DNA of 64,000 bases from Ceratotherium simum simum (lineage: Eukaryota > Chordata > Mammalia > Perissodactyla > Rhinocerotidae). Shown one piece after another: positions 47,106 through 57,637 of this stretch (position 1 is the stretch's first letter; each line of letters opens with the position of its first letter). Position numbers and translations under genes: made by a program. The notes under the pieces were generated by a model, which was given only the letters and a program-made list of their open reading frames with translations, was not told where the DNA came from and did not search any database. Location of the stretch: positions 8,431,919 through 8,495,918 of the forward strand of contig NW_004454182.1 of NCBI RefSeq assembly GCF_000283155.1. Reading direction: 5' to 3'.

Positions 47106-47740
47106 CTGAGCAAGAAACAGGGAAAACACAGTTTTCACACCTCATCTACTTCTGTTGCAAGCTGAGTTCTAGGCTGAGAGGATGAGCTGGCCCTGCTACC
47201 CACCGTGGTTCCTCTGCTCTCTGCATGGCTTCTGCTGTCAGTTTGCTGGCCAGAGGTCATCCACAAAGACAAAACACTAAAAAATATGTAGTCATCATGA
47301 TGGACATTTTATCAACATTACAGCAAAAGAAACAAAGGTCAGTATGCTCTTTCCTCATACTGATCAATCAACTTATTATGCAGCAATACCTCTGTGGCTG
47401 GCTGTGGACACACTCAATTCACCTGCTCAGATTCTCTGTGACCATAACAGGGACCTGGACAGCCAAGAGGCTGACGATGAAGATAAAATTAACAGCCAAG
47501 ACCTCATTAGTGAACATAGCATGGATTAACTGATGGGGAAACACAGGCTTTAGAATCAGCAGACAATTGTTTGTTTTTAAAAATTTATCTGCTTACAGAA
47601 AATGTTAACATTTTAAAATAAAAATTACTTTTAATAAAAAATTAAAAGAAGAAAAGTAATAAACACAATTTTACTGCCCCAAGACCATTGCTGCTAACGT
47701 TTTGGTGTTTAGCATTCATGTTCTTTTTCTGTGCATATTA
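47106..47740. other. intron; coding-like open segment on plus strand
   Basis: From about 47281 to 47526 one plus frame is open and ends HNRDLDSQEADDEDKINSQD then LISEHSMD and stop. It has an acidic, protein-like tail, but no family was recognised and there are no splice sites. It may be a retrocopy fragment or chance. Confidence 0.25.
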
Positions 47741-47744
47741 TTAA

Positions 47745-48130
47745 AATAGTTGAGACTATTATTATATATAATTTTATACACATAGATAAATAGATCCTAA
47801 TATCTTGCTCTTTACATTTAACCTTATTATATGAGCATTTTCTCATGCTATTACAAACTTTGGGGGAAGGATTATTTTACTGGCTGTGTAATATTCCATC
47901 ATGATAAGTTCCACAGTTTACTGTTTACTTAGCCATTTATCCAGTGTTGGTTATTAGGTGCTTTCCAAGTTCTATTATGAATAACTCTCTAATGAATTTT
48001 ATGCAATAAATTTTTCTCTACTTAGAACTATTTTCTTAAGATAACTTTACATTAGTAGAATAACTGGGTCAACAAGAATGAATATTTAAGCCTCTTGACC
48101 TTCCAAAAGTCTACAAATTGGTACTCTCTC
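47745..48130 (-). repeat. old LINE-1-like fragment
   Basis: TTTCTCATGCTATTACAAAC, GTGTAATATTCCATCATGAT and GCCATTTATCCAGTGTTGG are antisense L1 3'-region motifs. Confidence 0.45.
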
Positions 48131-48149
48131 CAACAATGCGTAAGAGTGC

Positions 48150-48345
48150 CAAGATATGAGTTTGAATCTAATTCTACTTCTCATTGACTGAAATGATTAG
48201 GGGCAAGTTATTTTACTTCTCTGAGCCTCAGAGATGTCATTTGTAAAATGGAGATGCCAACCTCACAGAATTATAAAATTTAAAAGATGTAACGTGTAAC
48301 TTGGCACAAGTTCTGGTACGTAGTAAGTGCACAACCTAAATATTA
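48150..48345 (+). repeat. MIR SINE
   Basis: GAGTTTGAATCTAATTCTAC, GGGGCAAGTTATTTTACTTC, CATTTGTAAAATGGAGATGC. Confidence 0.75.
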
Positions 48346-48869
48346 GCTCCGTTCTCCCTTTCTCCTACTTCTTTTCCCACTGTTGAGTGAAAATAAAATA
48401 AACTTCAGGTTTGTTCCACATCCTATTAGTCAGTCATTTAGATCATGGTTGAAACATCTTAGCCACAAGGCATCTGAAGTAGTTAACAGTACAAATATAG
48501 GCACGTTGTTTGTATTTGGTTTATAGAACCCACTAGATACTACGTAATTGAACCGCTAATAAATATTTGGTGCATTTGTTACTGTGACTGCATTTCTGAA
48601 CAGGGTTGGTGTTTTATATATTTTTCTGTTTTATCCTTATGCAAATTATTTCCATCTCTGTTCTCAGTTTCCTCATCAGAAAATAAAGATAATACTTGTC
48701 CTATCTTGTTTGTGTAATGAAAGCAGTTCTTGCTAACTACTGAGGGTTTTACTCAGAGACTAACTACACACACACTGAGCAAGACATAATATGTGACAGT
48801 TACCAATGCGGCCTCATTGCCACACATGGGGCACGGAAGGGAAGAGGAAAGAAGGAACTAACCTTCATC

Positions 48870-49030
48870 CAGAGCCTGCAATTTGCACAAACTAATTACA
48901 TACTCACACTATAATGAGACGTGCTTCACAGGGATTCAGATTTTACAGATGAGGAAACTGAAATTCAACAAAGTTAGGTAACTTCTTCGAAGTCCTAAGC
49001 TACCAGGGGGTAGAGACACAATTCACATAC
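48870..49030 (-). repeat. MIR-like fragment
   Basis: Antisense MIR: TTTTACAGATGAGGAAACTG, then GTTAGGTAACTTCTTCGAAG. Confidence 0.6.
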
Positions 49031-49074
49031 TAAATTGTATCCTGAATACAGTTTAGTGTATATATATATATATA

Positions 49075-49675
49075 AGGATTTTTTATGCTTTATCGCCTTA
49101 ACCAATGTTAACACTATGGTGGGATTGAACACTTAAACCATTTTATTAACTTGCACTTTGTTGCTCCAAGAGAAAAGCACAACAAGGTAAATTCATCTGG
49201 GAAATTTATTTTATTAGTTCTGCTCAAAGGATCCCTTGAAACGAAGCTGCATCAATAACTGTCATATATTATTAGCAACCAGATAGACTATGATGTGTGT
49301 GTGGAGAGGGGATGGGGAAAGTGAGAGAGATTTCATAAGCCCAAAGTTTCACTTGGTTTCAGATTATAAAACATATCAACAAACACCATCTAGAAGACAT
49401 TTTTATCAATATGGTGAGCACTGAGTATCACCTCTGTGCAGGCAGCATGTGCCTGTAACCCTGCGTAGCCAACATGAACCTCCCGCAGCGATGACAGTCA
49501 GGTGCAGCTCTTAGAAAGGAGAGGCACAGGAGGAAAAGGCTTCTTATATTACCCAAGGCTCCTTTCACAAACGTATTCTTAGCACCAGAGTGATAACTCC
49601 ACCCCACCCCCACAAACAAACAAAGATGCAGGCAAAAAACTGGTCGAAACTATAAACTAAAAGAACTAATATTTC
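49075..49675. other. intron, nothing assigned
   Basis: A short (TA)n precedes it at 49058-49073. Otherwise unassigned. Confidence 0.4.
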
Positions 49676-49678
49676 TAT

Positions 49679-49755
49679 TAGGTTAAACCATATGAAATTG
49701 CAGTTTTGTAGGTCAAAATTAGTCAAATATCATCATTCTCATATGGTTCAACCTA
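49679..49755. mobile_element. small mariner-like MITE, copy 1
   Basis: About 77 bp with inverted ends TAGGTTAAACCATATGA and TCATATGGTTCAACCTA, one mismatch, flanked by TA. It matches the element at 53723-53790 in its termini and layout. Confidence 0.8.
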
Positions 49756-50104
49756 TACATAGGACATTGTTCCATAAATCCAGAAATAGTTGTTTCTGGG
49801 AACTGATTTCAAATGTGACACTCGGTAGTCAGGGTTTTGATGAACTATTGCCTCTAAATTATAGTCATTACTTTTAAAATGGAACTATGAAATATTTTGA
49901 CGGATATTTCAAACTACACAAAAGAAAAATAACTTAGTCACAACAGAATCTCTTGTTTTCCAAGTCCTGCATTTCTTTAATTTCTGCATCTGAAAAATCA
50001 CATGTATATTAGGTAGAGTAGCCTTTGTCTATATTCTGATGGCTAAAATGCATGATACTTTATAGGAATAGCTACATAAACCCAGGTATGGGAGGGGACA
50101 TTAA

Positions 50105-50310
50105 ATAAGGAACCAGAGGCCCTGCTGCCTACTAGTTGTGTGGCCTTGGGCAAAGCCAGTGACCATCTCTGGACTTCAGTTTACATCTGTATAAAGCAAA
50201 AATAATAACTTGCCTCATGGAGTAACTTGTGAGTATGACATAAAATGTAAATAAAGTGAGAGACTTTTACAATTATAAAATGTCATTAAAAGTTGGTTAT
50301 TATATGTTAA
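50105..50310 (+). repeat. MIR SINE
   Basis: CCAGAGGCCCTGCTGCCTAC, TGGCCTTGGGCAAAGCCAGT, CTGGACTTCAGTTTACATC. Confidence 0.7.
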
Positions 50311-50493
50311 CAGAGAGTAACACTGTGGATCACTGAAACATATATCTCTGGTTTGAAAGGAGCTTAATAGATTGCTCCCAGTTACCTCCTGCAGGGTAAG
50401 GAGAGAGCCATCTCCAAAGACAGGCTTCTGCTTATCCCAATACAACATCGAAGGCAACGTGCCTCTTGTTGACCAGTTAACATGGAGGTGCAG

Positions 50494-50707
50494 GGCCGGC
50501 CCCGTGGCTTAGCGGTTAAGTGTGCGCGCTCCGCTACTGGCAGCCCGGGTCCGGATCCCGGGCGTGCACTGATGCACCACTTCCCCGGCCATGCTGAGGC
50601 CACGTCCCACATTGCAGCAACTAGAAGGATGTGCAGCTATGACATACAACTATCTACTGGGGCTTTGGGGGAAAAATAAATAAATAATATTATAATTATA
50701 ACAAAAA
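50494..50707 (+). mobile_element. ERE SINE
   Basis: GGCCGGCCCCGTGGCTTAGC head. TSD aacatggaggtgcag at 50479-50493 and 50708-50722. Confidence 0.95.
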
Positions 50708-51049
50708 AACATGGAGGTGCAGACAGGCCCATCTCATAGCTGCGGCCCTGGAAGATTATTCTGTGGGCTTAAGTCATTCAAATAGGCTTCATATATGGAC
50801 CAAATTGATTGGGTAATTACTCAATGCCCAGGTCATGATTCTAGCTGTGTAGAGAGACAGCTGAAGACCAGCTGGTTTCCGTGGATTTTGCCTATTTGTG
50901 TATTCGCACATCCAGGCAATGCCACTTCGGTAAACAGCAAACATTCTTAGATGATCTGCTTGTGGGCAGCGCTGTGACCAGGACGCAGTGGCTGCCATCC
51001 AGGGTCCCCCACTGGAGTCTGGGGGTCAGGTAGGTGACTTACGCCAACA

Positions 51050-51450
51050 CTGTGGTAGCTGGCAGAGTGGAGTAAAAGGCTATAGGGAAATGGAGTGGGG
51101 ACAGACCAATTCTAACAAAGGTAGCTAGGAAGCTTCTTTGAGAAGGAAGAATTAAGGCAAATTGGGTGGCTAAGAAGGAGAAGAAGAATTCAAATAGATG
51201 AACAGTTTGAGGCAAGAAACCAGGACTAGATGAGGCAGTTCAGGGGTAAGGTCCAGGGGAATGTGACTGCAGATAAGTGAGCAGGGAGACGGCTTTGAAG
51301 GCCCAGCCCAGGCACTGAGGCATTAGGACTTGAATCCGTAGGAAGCAGGGAGACATCTTACAGGCTTTCAAGCAGGGAAGGAACACTTCAAAGTAACACA
51401 AACCACCACAAAGGTCAGTTCTCTAACTTACGGGTGGATGGGGACATGAA
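51050..51450 (-). repeat. LINE-2-like antisense fragment
   Basis: GGAAGCTTCTTTGAGAAGGA, CTTTGAAGGCCCAGCCCAGG and GGCTTTCAAGCAGGGAAGG are in antisense L2 order. Confidence 0.5.
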
Positions 51451-52090
51451 GGAGCCTTTCACTTCCCAGGTGTACAGGAAGCTTGAAATGCAGATATCTC
51501 TCAAAGGAAACACATCGACCTAAACTGCAAGTTCCTCGAAGGCAGGGTCAGGGTCCCAGTCATTTTTGTTTCTTTGGTGTCAAGCATAATACCTGGTGAT
51601 TAAAAAAGAAAGAAGCAAGGGAGGAAGGAAGGAGGGAAATTGCTGAATTGAACGAAATTCACACAGAGGTACGAATGGTGGGGCTTGCACGGCCGCGCTT
51701 TTGCGGAGGCCGAGACCAGGCCACACATGGAGCGCCGCACAGCTCCGCCCGGCACGGAGGGGTGGGACCGGGCCAGGCTCTGCCACTAGCCCTGAGCAAG
51801 TCACTCGCAGAATAGAAATCATACAGCCTACCTTAGTTTTGCTAAACGTGACAATGGCTGTAAGAGGCTCAGGACAGCGCGCAGCACAGAGAAATCGCTG
51901 AGTTAAGTTTGGGGAGATCGGGGTCCTCCGAGTGGTAGACTCACAACCCAAACGAAGGAAACGTTGGGGACGGGTGAGTGGCCGGGAAGGAGCTGAATTT
52001 AGCGAGCTCGAAATGCCCGTTTTTCGGGGTCGCACGGAAGCAGGACGAGCCCCCGTGGCCGGGCTGACCCCGCGCCCCGCGCGCACTCAC

Positions 52091-52500
52091 CTGCGGGCGG
52101 GCTCCTCCGGGGTCCGCGGCGCCGGGTCAGAGCCGGGGAGCAGGTCACCCGCGGACGCGCCGCGGCAGGCCTGCGGGTGCGGGAGTGCGGGCCGCGGGCG
52201 GGGGGCTGCGGAGACCCGGCGGCCATCCCCGCGCCGACCTGCGGGCCTGGCGGCGCCAGGGGGCCGCGCTCCCTCGGGGCCCCGCGTGCCGGTAGCCGGG
52301 TCTTCCCCGCGCGCCCCGCCTTCGGGATTTCCGTGCAGGCGGGCTGGGCTGCTGCGGGTTGAGAAGGGGGTGCCGATAGGGTCGAGGGCTCGGACGGGAA
52401 CCAGCTTCCTTCCAGCCTCCTCTCGACCCCCGCCCCCGGCCCTAGTCCACACCCCTCGTCGCGTCCCCGCGGGCGCGCAACCCCGGCTGCTGTCCCCTGG
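52091..52500 (-). other. probable first exon of the minus-strand EF-hand gene
   Basis: Inside the CpG island the minus strand carries a perfect 5' splice site, CGCAG|gtgagtgcg, at 52091/52090. The upstream limit is a guess from the X-box at 52578-52591, which in ciliary genes usually sits just upstream of the start site. Two frames are open here because the DNA is so GC-rich, so I cannot say whether it codes. A 5' UTR exon spliced to 47105 is the simplest model. Confidence 0.5.
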
Positions 52501-52577
52501 GCGTCCCCTTTACTGTTCCCGGGGGAGCCGCGGGGCGCTGGGTTCGCGGCCCGGGCTCTGCTCGCCGCTGGGTGGAG

Positions 52578-52591
52578 GTTGCCACGGCAAC
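52578..52591. promoter_or_regulatory. RFX X-box, perfect palindrome
   Basis: The sequence GTTGCCACGGCAAC has two perfect inverted half-sites (GTTGCC / GGCAAC) with a 2-nt spacer. It matches the RFX-family X-box consensus GTNRCC-N(0-3)-RGYAAC. X-boxes close to start sites are the known hallmark of ciliary and motile-cilium genes. A further half-site (GGCAAC) occurs at about 52839. Confidence 0.8.
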
Positions 52592-52929
52592 GGGACATCG
52601 CCCAGCATCCCCTCCCAGCGGCGCTTCTCCAGAAGCCGTGGGAGGAGCCCTAGTGAGGCGGAGAGGGGGGATGAGCGGAGGAGACCTACTGCCGCCTCAC
52701 CCCGGGGGGTGTCTGCCACCGCCAGGGCCCGAGCGTCCCCCGGGAGGCACCGGGGAGCGGGGTGCAGGCACCGGCCTGGCCCTCCAGGTGCGGGGACCTC
52801 GTGCGCCCCTTCTAGGTGGGGATAGCGCCTCAGGCGCCTGGCAACGCAGAGATATCGGGGTTCTCTGAACCCCAGAAATGGGTCTGGCAGGGGAAGGTAA
52901 CTGCAAGGAAGGAGTTAATCTGAAGATAG

Positions 52930-53250
52930 CTCCTTTCTTTCTTTCTTTTCTTTCTTTCTTTTTCTTTCTTTTCTTTCTTTCTTTCTTTCTTTCCTTTCTT
53001 TCTTTTTCTTTCTTTTTCTTTCTCTCTTTCTCTCTCTTTTTCTTTCTTTCTTTCTTCCTTTTTTTTTTTTTTTGGTGAGGAAGACTGGTCCAGTTAACAT
53101 CTGTGCCCATCTTCCTCTATTTTATATGTGGGACACCACCACAGCTTGGCTTGACCAGCGGTGTGTAGGTCCACGTCCGGGATCCAAACCCACAGACCCC
53201 TCGCCAGGAAGCAGAGCACGAACGTAACCACTAGGCCACCCTGGCCGGCA
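52930..53250 (-). mobile_element. ERE SINE with hugely expanded (CTTT)n tail
   Basis: The antisense ERE body is at 53075-53250. Its poly(A) end has become about 145 bp of impure CTTT/TTTC repeat (52930-53075). Near-duplicated flanks ctcctttctttc / ctccttctttct. K/E-rich and F/S-rich frames over it are spurious. Confidence 0.9.
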
Positions 53251-53574
53251 CTCCTTCTTTCTGTATTAAGCAAATCATCCTGCTTCCGTCTGGATAAATC
53301 AGAGAAATAGCCAAGGGTGACCGAATTATGCACCCTAGCTGTCTCTGCTTTCTCAAAACAAATACGGAGGACTTACTGTGTGCCTCTCTACACAGCCTCT
53401 CCCAGAAGGTTAGAGCAGTTAAACAGATCTTCTCGTTCCCAGGCCACTCTATTGGCATATCCCTAGGACGTTGTTGTATGATACTCAAGTTTAATGCACA
53501 GTTTTGCATCTTAGCAGAATTAGTGGGTGGTGGAGTAGGCACATGTTCGGCGTTAGAGGGTACTGTCAAACAGG

Positions 53575-53960
53575 TTTCCAAAGTGGCTGTGCCATTTTAC
53601 ATTCCCACCAGCAATGTGGAGGATTCTAGTTGTTCCACGTTCTTGCCAACACTTGGCATTCTCTCTTTTTTAATTTTAGCATTCTAGGGTGTAGTGGTAT
53701 CTCACTGTGGGTTTTTTTTTTTTAGGTTGAATCATATGAAACTGCTGATATTTGGCCTACAGAAATGGCAATGTCATATGATTCAACCTAATTTGTATTT
53801 CTGTGGTGAGTAATGATGTTGAACACCTTTTCATATGCTTATTAACTATGCATATAATCTCTTTCATGAAGTCTATATTTCTGTCTAAGGCTTCATCCAT
53901 TTTTAGATTGGGTTAGGTATCTTTTGCTTCTCTGTAGTTTTCCTTTTCACTTGTAATGGT
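53575..53960 (-). mobile_element. LINE-1 fragment, antisense, with a nested MITE
   Basis: TTTCCAAAGTGGCTGTGCC, ATTCCCACCAGCAATGTGG, TTCTTGCCAACACTTGGC, interrupted at 53723-53790, then ATTTGTATTTCTGTGGTGAG. Confidence 0.85.
53723..53790. mobile_element. small mariner-like MITE, copy 2 (nested in L1)
   Basis: A 68-bp element with perfect 17-bp inverted ends TAGGTTGAATCATATGA / TCATATGATTCAACCTA. It sits at a TA in L1; removal restores the L1 reading 'ttttaatttg'. TA target choice is the mariner/Tc1 hallmark. Confidence 0.9.
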
Positions 53961-54340
53961 TTATGTACTGAATTGTGTCCCCTCAAAATTCATATATTTA
54001 AGCTGTGACTCCCAATACATCAGAATGTGATTGTATGTGGAGATAGGGCCTTTAAAGAGGTAAGTTAAAAATGGGGTCATTGGAGTGGGCCCTAATCCTT
54101 TAGGACAGGTATTCTTATAAGAAAAGAAGATTGGAACACAGACACACAGGGGATGACCACGTGAGGGCACTGTGAGACGGCGGCCATCTGCAAGCCAAGG
54201 AGAGAGGCGTCAGAAGAAACCAAACCTGCTGACACCGTGATTTTGGACCTCTAGCCTCCAGAACTGTGAGAAATAAATTTGTTGTTTAAGCCAACAGTCT
54301 GTGGGTATTTTGTTATGGCAACACTAGTAAACTGATGCAT
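53957..54340 (+). mobile_element. MLT1-type LTR
   Basis: TACTGAATTGTGTCCCCTC, GTGGAGATAGGGCCTTTAAA, CCAGAACTGTGAGAAATAA and TTTGTTATGGCAACACTAG in MLT1 order. Confidence 0.8.
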
Positions 54341-54469
54341 GGTGCAATTGATTAATGGAAGTTTAATGAAGTCCAATTTATCAATTTTTTCATGGTTAAT
54401 TTTATGATTTTCTTTTATTTTTGTATAAAATCCATTCTTGATTTTTTAAAAACTTGACAAAATAGAACA

Positions 54470-55480
54470 AAATGGATAGTCTTTAAAGTTACAGCCATAC
54501 AATAAAACAATATGTGGCTAAAAGCCAATATCATGCTTAATGAGGAAACATTAGAAATATTACAATTGAAGTCAGGAAGACCACAGGTTATCCATTATCT
54601 CCACTATTATTTGAAATTATTCTTGTGATGCTGGCCAATGCAATTAAACAAGAGAAAAAAGCAAGGAGCACAGTAATTGGAAAGATCATTTTTACTTAAA
54701 TGATCATAATTCACAAGTGATTTGATTTCTGACCTGGAAAACTCAAGAGAATCAATTGAAAAACTGTTGCAACAATAATGTGAGATTTATTTAAGATGAT
54801 TTAGTCCAAATATAAAAAAAGCCAATAGTCTTTCTATATACAAACAACAATCTTTGGAGAAATATAATAGAAGAAAGAATCCCATTTAAAGTAGCACCAA
54901 AAAAGACAAAATATCTATGAATAAAAGTCATAAGAACATCCAGTTTTCATGGGAAAAAAACATTGAATATTACAAAAATGCAAATTCTCTTTAAAGTGTT
55001 TTGTAATTTAATGCAATCTCAATTAAAAGAATCTTTTTACATTAGGTAAGTTAATGCTAATATCTAGATAGATATAGACATGGATATAGATAGTGCAAGA
55101 ATACAGGAACACCCAGACACATCTGAAAAAGAGTCATAGAAGGTGTTAGTCCTATAACATCATAAAATATTGAGAAGCAACAGTAATTAAAACTATGTGG
55201 AGCTGGTACGTGACTAGACAGACAGATCAATGGTACAGCTTAGAGGATCTAGAAATAGACTTAAATTCAGATTGGAATTTAGTAAATGGTAAAAGTAGAA
55301 GTGAAAAGCTGCCTTATTTAATACATGAGGTTGGTTCAACAAGGTAGCCGTTTAGAGAATGATCTTATACACACTAACAGCTATTGGAATGTCTGAACTG
55401 ATCACAAACAGAAGTAATTTCCTAAAAGATTGTTAATATTCAAGAGTAACTGAGAAAGTAAATGGGAGGGTAGATAAGCA
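54470..55480 (+). mobile_element. old LINE-1 ORF2 fragment
   Basis: ATATCATGCTTAATGAGGAA, TATCTCCACTATTATTTGAA, GATGCTGGCCAATGCAATTA and CTATATACAAACAACAATC are ORF2 landmarks. Many stops. Confidence 0.8.
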
Positions 55481-55869
55481 ATTTAATTTCTTACTCATTC
55501 GTGATCTTGACTCGAGGCAGCTAGAATACAGTATCTACTCCCATATCCCTGAAGAACATGTACCTGGTATATTGAGCAAATACAACATGGGATATAATCT
55601 AAATACTATTTCTTGAAAAAGTATTTAGCAGGGAAAATTTCCTCTGCCACGGGACCATGTCTTTTCTTATCACTCATAATTTAAAGAAAAAAAAACCTTG
55701 CTGTTTTAAACTAACTGAGTGACCATCATTTCTTTTGCTATATTGGCTTTTTCACCTGGTACCTTACTTTGGAATTTCACTTCTATTGTTTCATCCTATT
55801 TCAGTCAAAGCTGCCAGTTAGACATGCTGTCATCCACTTTACAAATAATTCACCATGGGGGCAGGGGGT

Positions 55870-56135
55870 TCTGACAGCCCAGGTCACTAAAGCCAGGCTT
55901 GAAGATTGGCTCTGCCACTCGCTAATTGTGACCTTGAACAGGTCAACTAATCTCTCTCTCTCAGTTTTCCCAACTGTAAAATGGGGATAATAATAATATC
56001 TATTTTACAGTGCTATTGTGAAGTTTCAATGAGAAAGTGTTTGTGGTTAGCATAGTATCTAGTATATAGTAAGAGCTCAGGAAACATTAGCTGCTGGTAT
56101 TAATATGCTATAGTTATTATTATGATTATTATTAT
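55870..56135 (+). repeat. MIR SINE
   Basis: GATTGGCTCTGCCACTCGC, ACCTTGAACAGGTCAACTAA, CTGTAAAATGGGGATAATAA. Confidence 0.85.
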
Positions 56136-56139
56136 TTGA

Positions 56140-56760
56140 CAAGTTACCACCCCATCCATTTACATTTGCTTCGAGGTAGGGCTGGGTGAGGAGGGAATTC
56201 CCTTGAAATTTGCCCGCTAAAGTCCATTCTGCTCTCATCACATTGACGCCTGGAGGGATTTTTCCCTTTGGTTACAGTGCTAAATGATTTGATTTCATGA
56301 ATGCATCATCGAGAATATCTCACTTTTCTCCCTTGAATGTGACTCAGTGTATTTAAATTTTATTGTGCCCTGTAAAATGCAAGATAGAGTCTTTTTCAGT
56401 TTAACCGTGTTTTACAGAATCATTGTTTTCAATTTAAATTAATTATTTTGTAATAAGGATGATTCTTTATAATAAAAATTAATTATCTGCCATGAGAAAC
56501 CATCAACACATAATTTACCCAGCATGTTTAGGGCATACGTGCCTTTTCTATAGCCTAACAATCATAGAAAGTATATCTTTTCGTGAGGGCTAGGGTTAGG
56601 TGTGTCTCATTCACTTCTGCATCCTCTAACCTAGAACATGTATCGGCTCAACAGAAGGTTATTACATAAAGGAGTGATCTGTCGATAAGATTTTATTTGG
56701 TTAATACTGAAAGCTTATCAGTTGCGGTTTTTGAGAGTTTAGTTTAATTTAATCTTAATT
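56140..56760. other. upstream flank, nothing assigned
   Basis: AT-rich, no gene or clear repeat. Confidence 0.4.
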
Positions 56761-57177
56761 GCTTTATGATTTAATTTTTGTTTTATTGATGCATAATTGG
56801 CATACAATAAACTGCACAATTGATAAGTTGTGACATGCACCCACAAAACCATCACCACAGTCAAGATAGTGATCGTATCCATCACCCTCAAAAGTTGCCT
56901 CGCATCTTTTGGTAATCCCTCTCTCATCCTTCCCGGCACCCCTGCTTCCCAGACAATCACTGATCTGTTTTCTGCCACAATTGATTTAAATTTAGATTCG
57001 TTTGAATTTCCTGTAATTTTATATCAATGAAATCATAGAGTATGTTCTCTTTTCGGCTGGCTTCTTTCACTCAGCATAGCTATTTTGAGATTCATTCAGA
57101 TGATAGCATGTATCAAGAGCGCATTCTCTCTCAACATCACTAATCATTAGGGAAAGGCAAATTAAAACTGCAATGAG

Positions 57178-57390
57178 CAGGGCCAGCCCCGTGGCTTGGC
57201 GGTTGAGTGTGTGCGCTCCGCTGCTGGCGGCCCGGGTTCGGATCCCGGGTACTCACCGAGGCACCGCTTGTCTGGCCATGCTGAGGCCGCGTCCCACATG
57301 CAGCAGCTGGAGGGATGTGCAGCTATGACACACAACTATCTACTAGGGCTTTGGGAGAAAAAATAAATAAATAAAATTATAAAAAAAAAA
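57178..57390 (+). mobile_element. ERE SINE, first of a same-site pair
   Basis: Short-tail form, flanked on both sides by aaaactgcaatgag (57164-57177 and 57391-57404). Confidence 0.95.
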
Positions 57391-57404
57391 AAAACTGCAA
57401 TGAG

Positions 57405-57637
57405 GGCTGGCCCGGTAGCATAGGGGTTAAGTGCTCGAGCTCCGCTGCTGGCAACCCGGGTTCGGATCCTGGGCGTGCACAGATGCACTGCTTGTCAGAC
57501 CGCTGTGGCAGCATCCCATATAAAATGGAGGAAGGTGGGCACAGATGTTAGCCCAGGGCCAGTCTTCCTCAGCAAAAAAAAAAAGAGGAAGATTGGCATG
57601 GATGTTAGCTCAAGGCTGATCTTCCTCACAAAAAAAA
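57405..57637 (+). mobile_element. ERE SINE, second of a same-site pair
   Basis: Long-tail form beginning GGCTGGCCCGGTAGC directly after the first ERE's duplicated site. It is followed by a further partial copy of the site (cacaatgag). Confidence 0.9.

Larger units (their letters stand above)
51690..52870. promoter_or_regulatory. CpG island, promoter of the EF-hand gene
   Basis: An abrupt block of very high G+C with dense CpG in otherwise AT-rich DNA. It contains a minus-strand consensus donor (52091), a palindromic RFX site (52578) and GC-box-like runs. No TATA box is evident. Long open frames on both strands (for example 51932-52825 plus and 51999-52598 minus) are expected from the composition and are not called genes. 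Confidence 0.85.

Noticed and set aside
50370..50457. Minus-strand segment reading QKPVFGDGSLLTLQE with a nearby gtaact donor
   Set aside because: The acceptor and donor choices conflict (the best acceptor falls inside the putative exon) and the peptide matches nothing I know.
51932..52825. 297-codon plus-strand open frame in the CpG island
   Set aside because: Arg/Pro/Gly/Ala-rich as expected of GC-rich DNA. Several overlapping frames are equally long on both strands and there is no family resemblance.
52697..53110. Lys/Glu-rich and Phe/Ser-rich frames
   Set aside because: Direct translation of the (CTTT)n tract.
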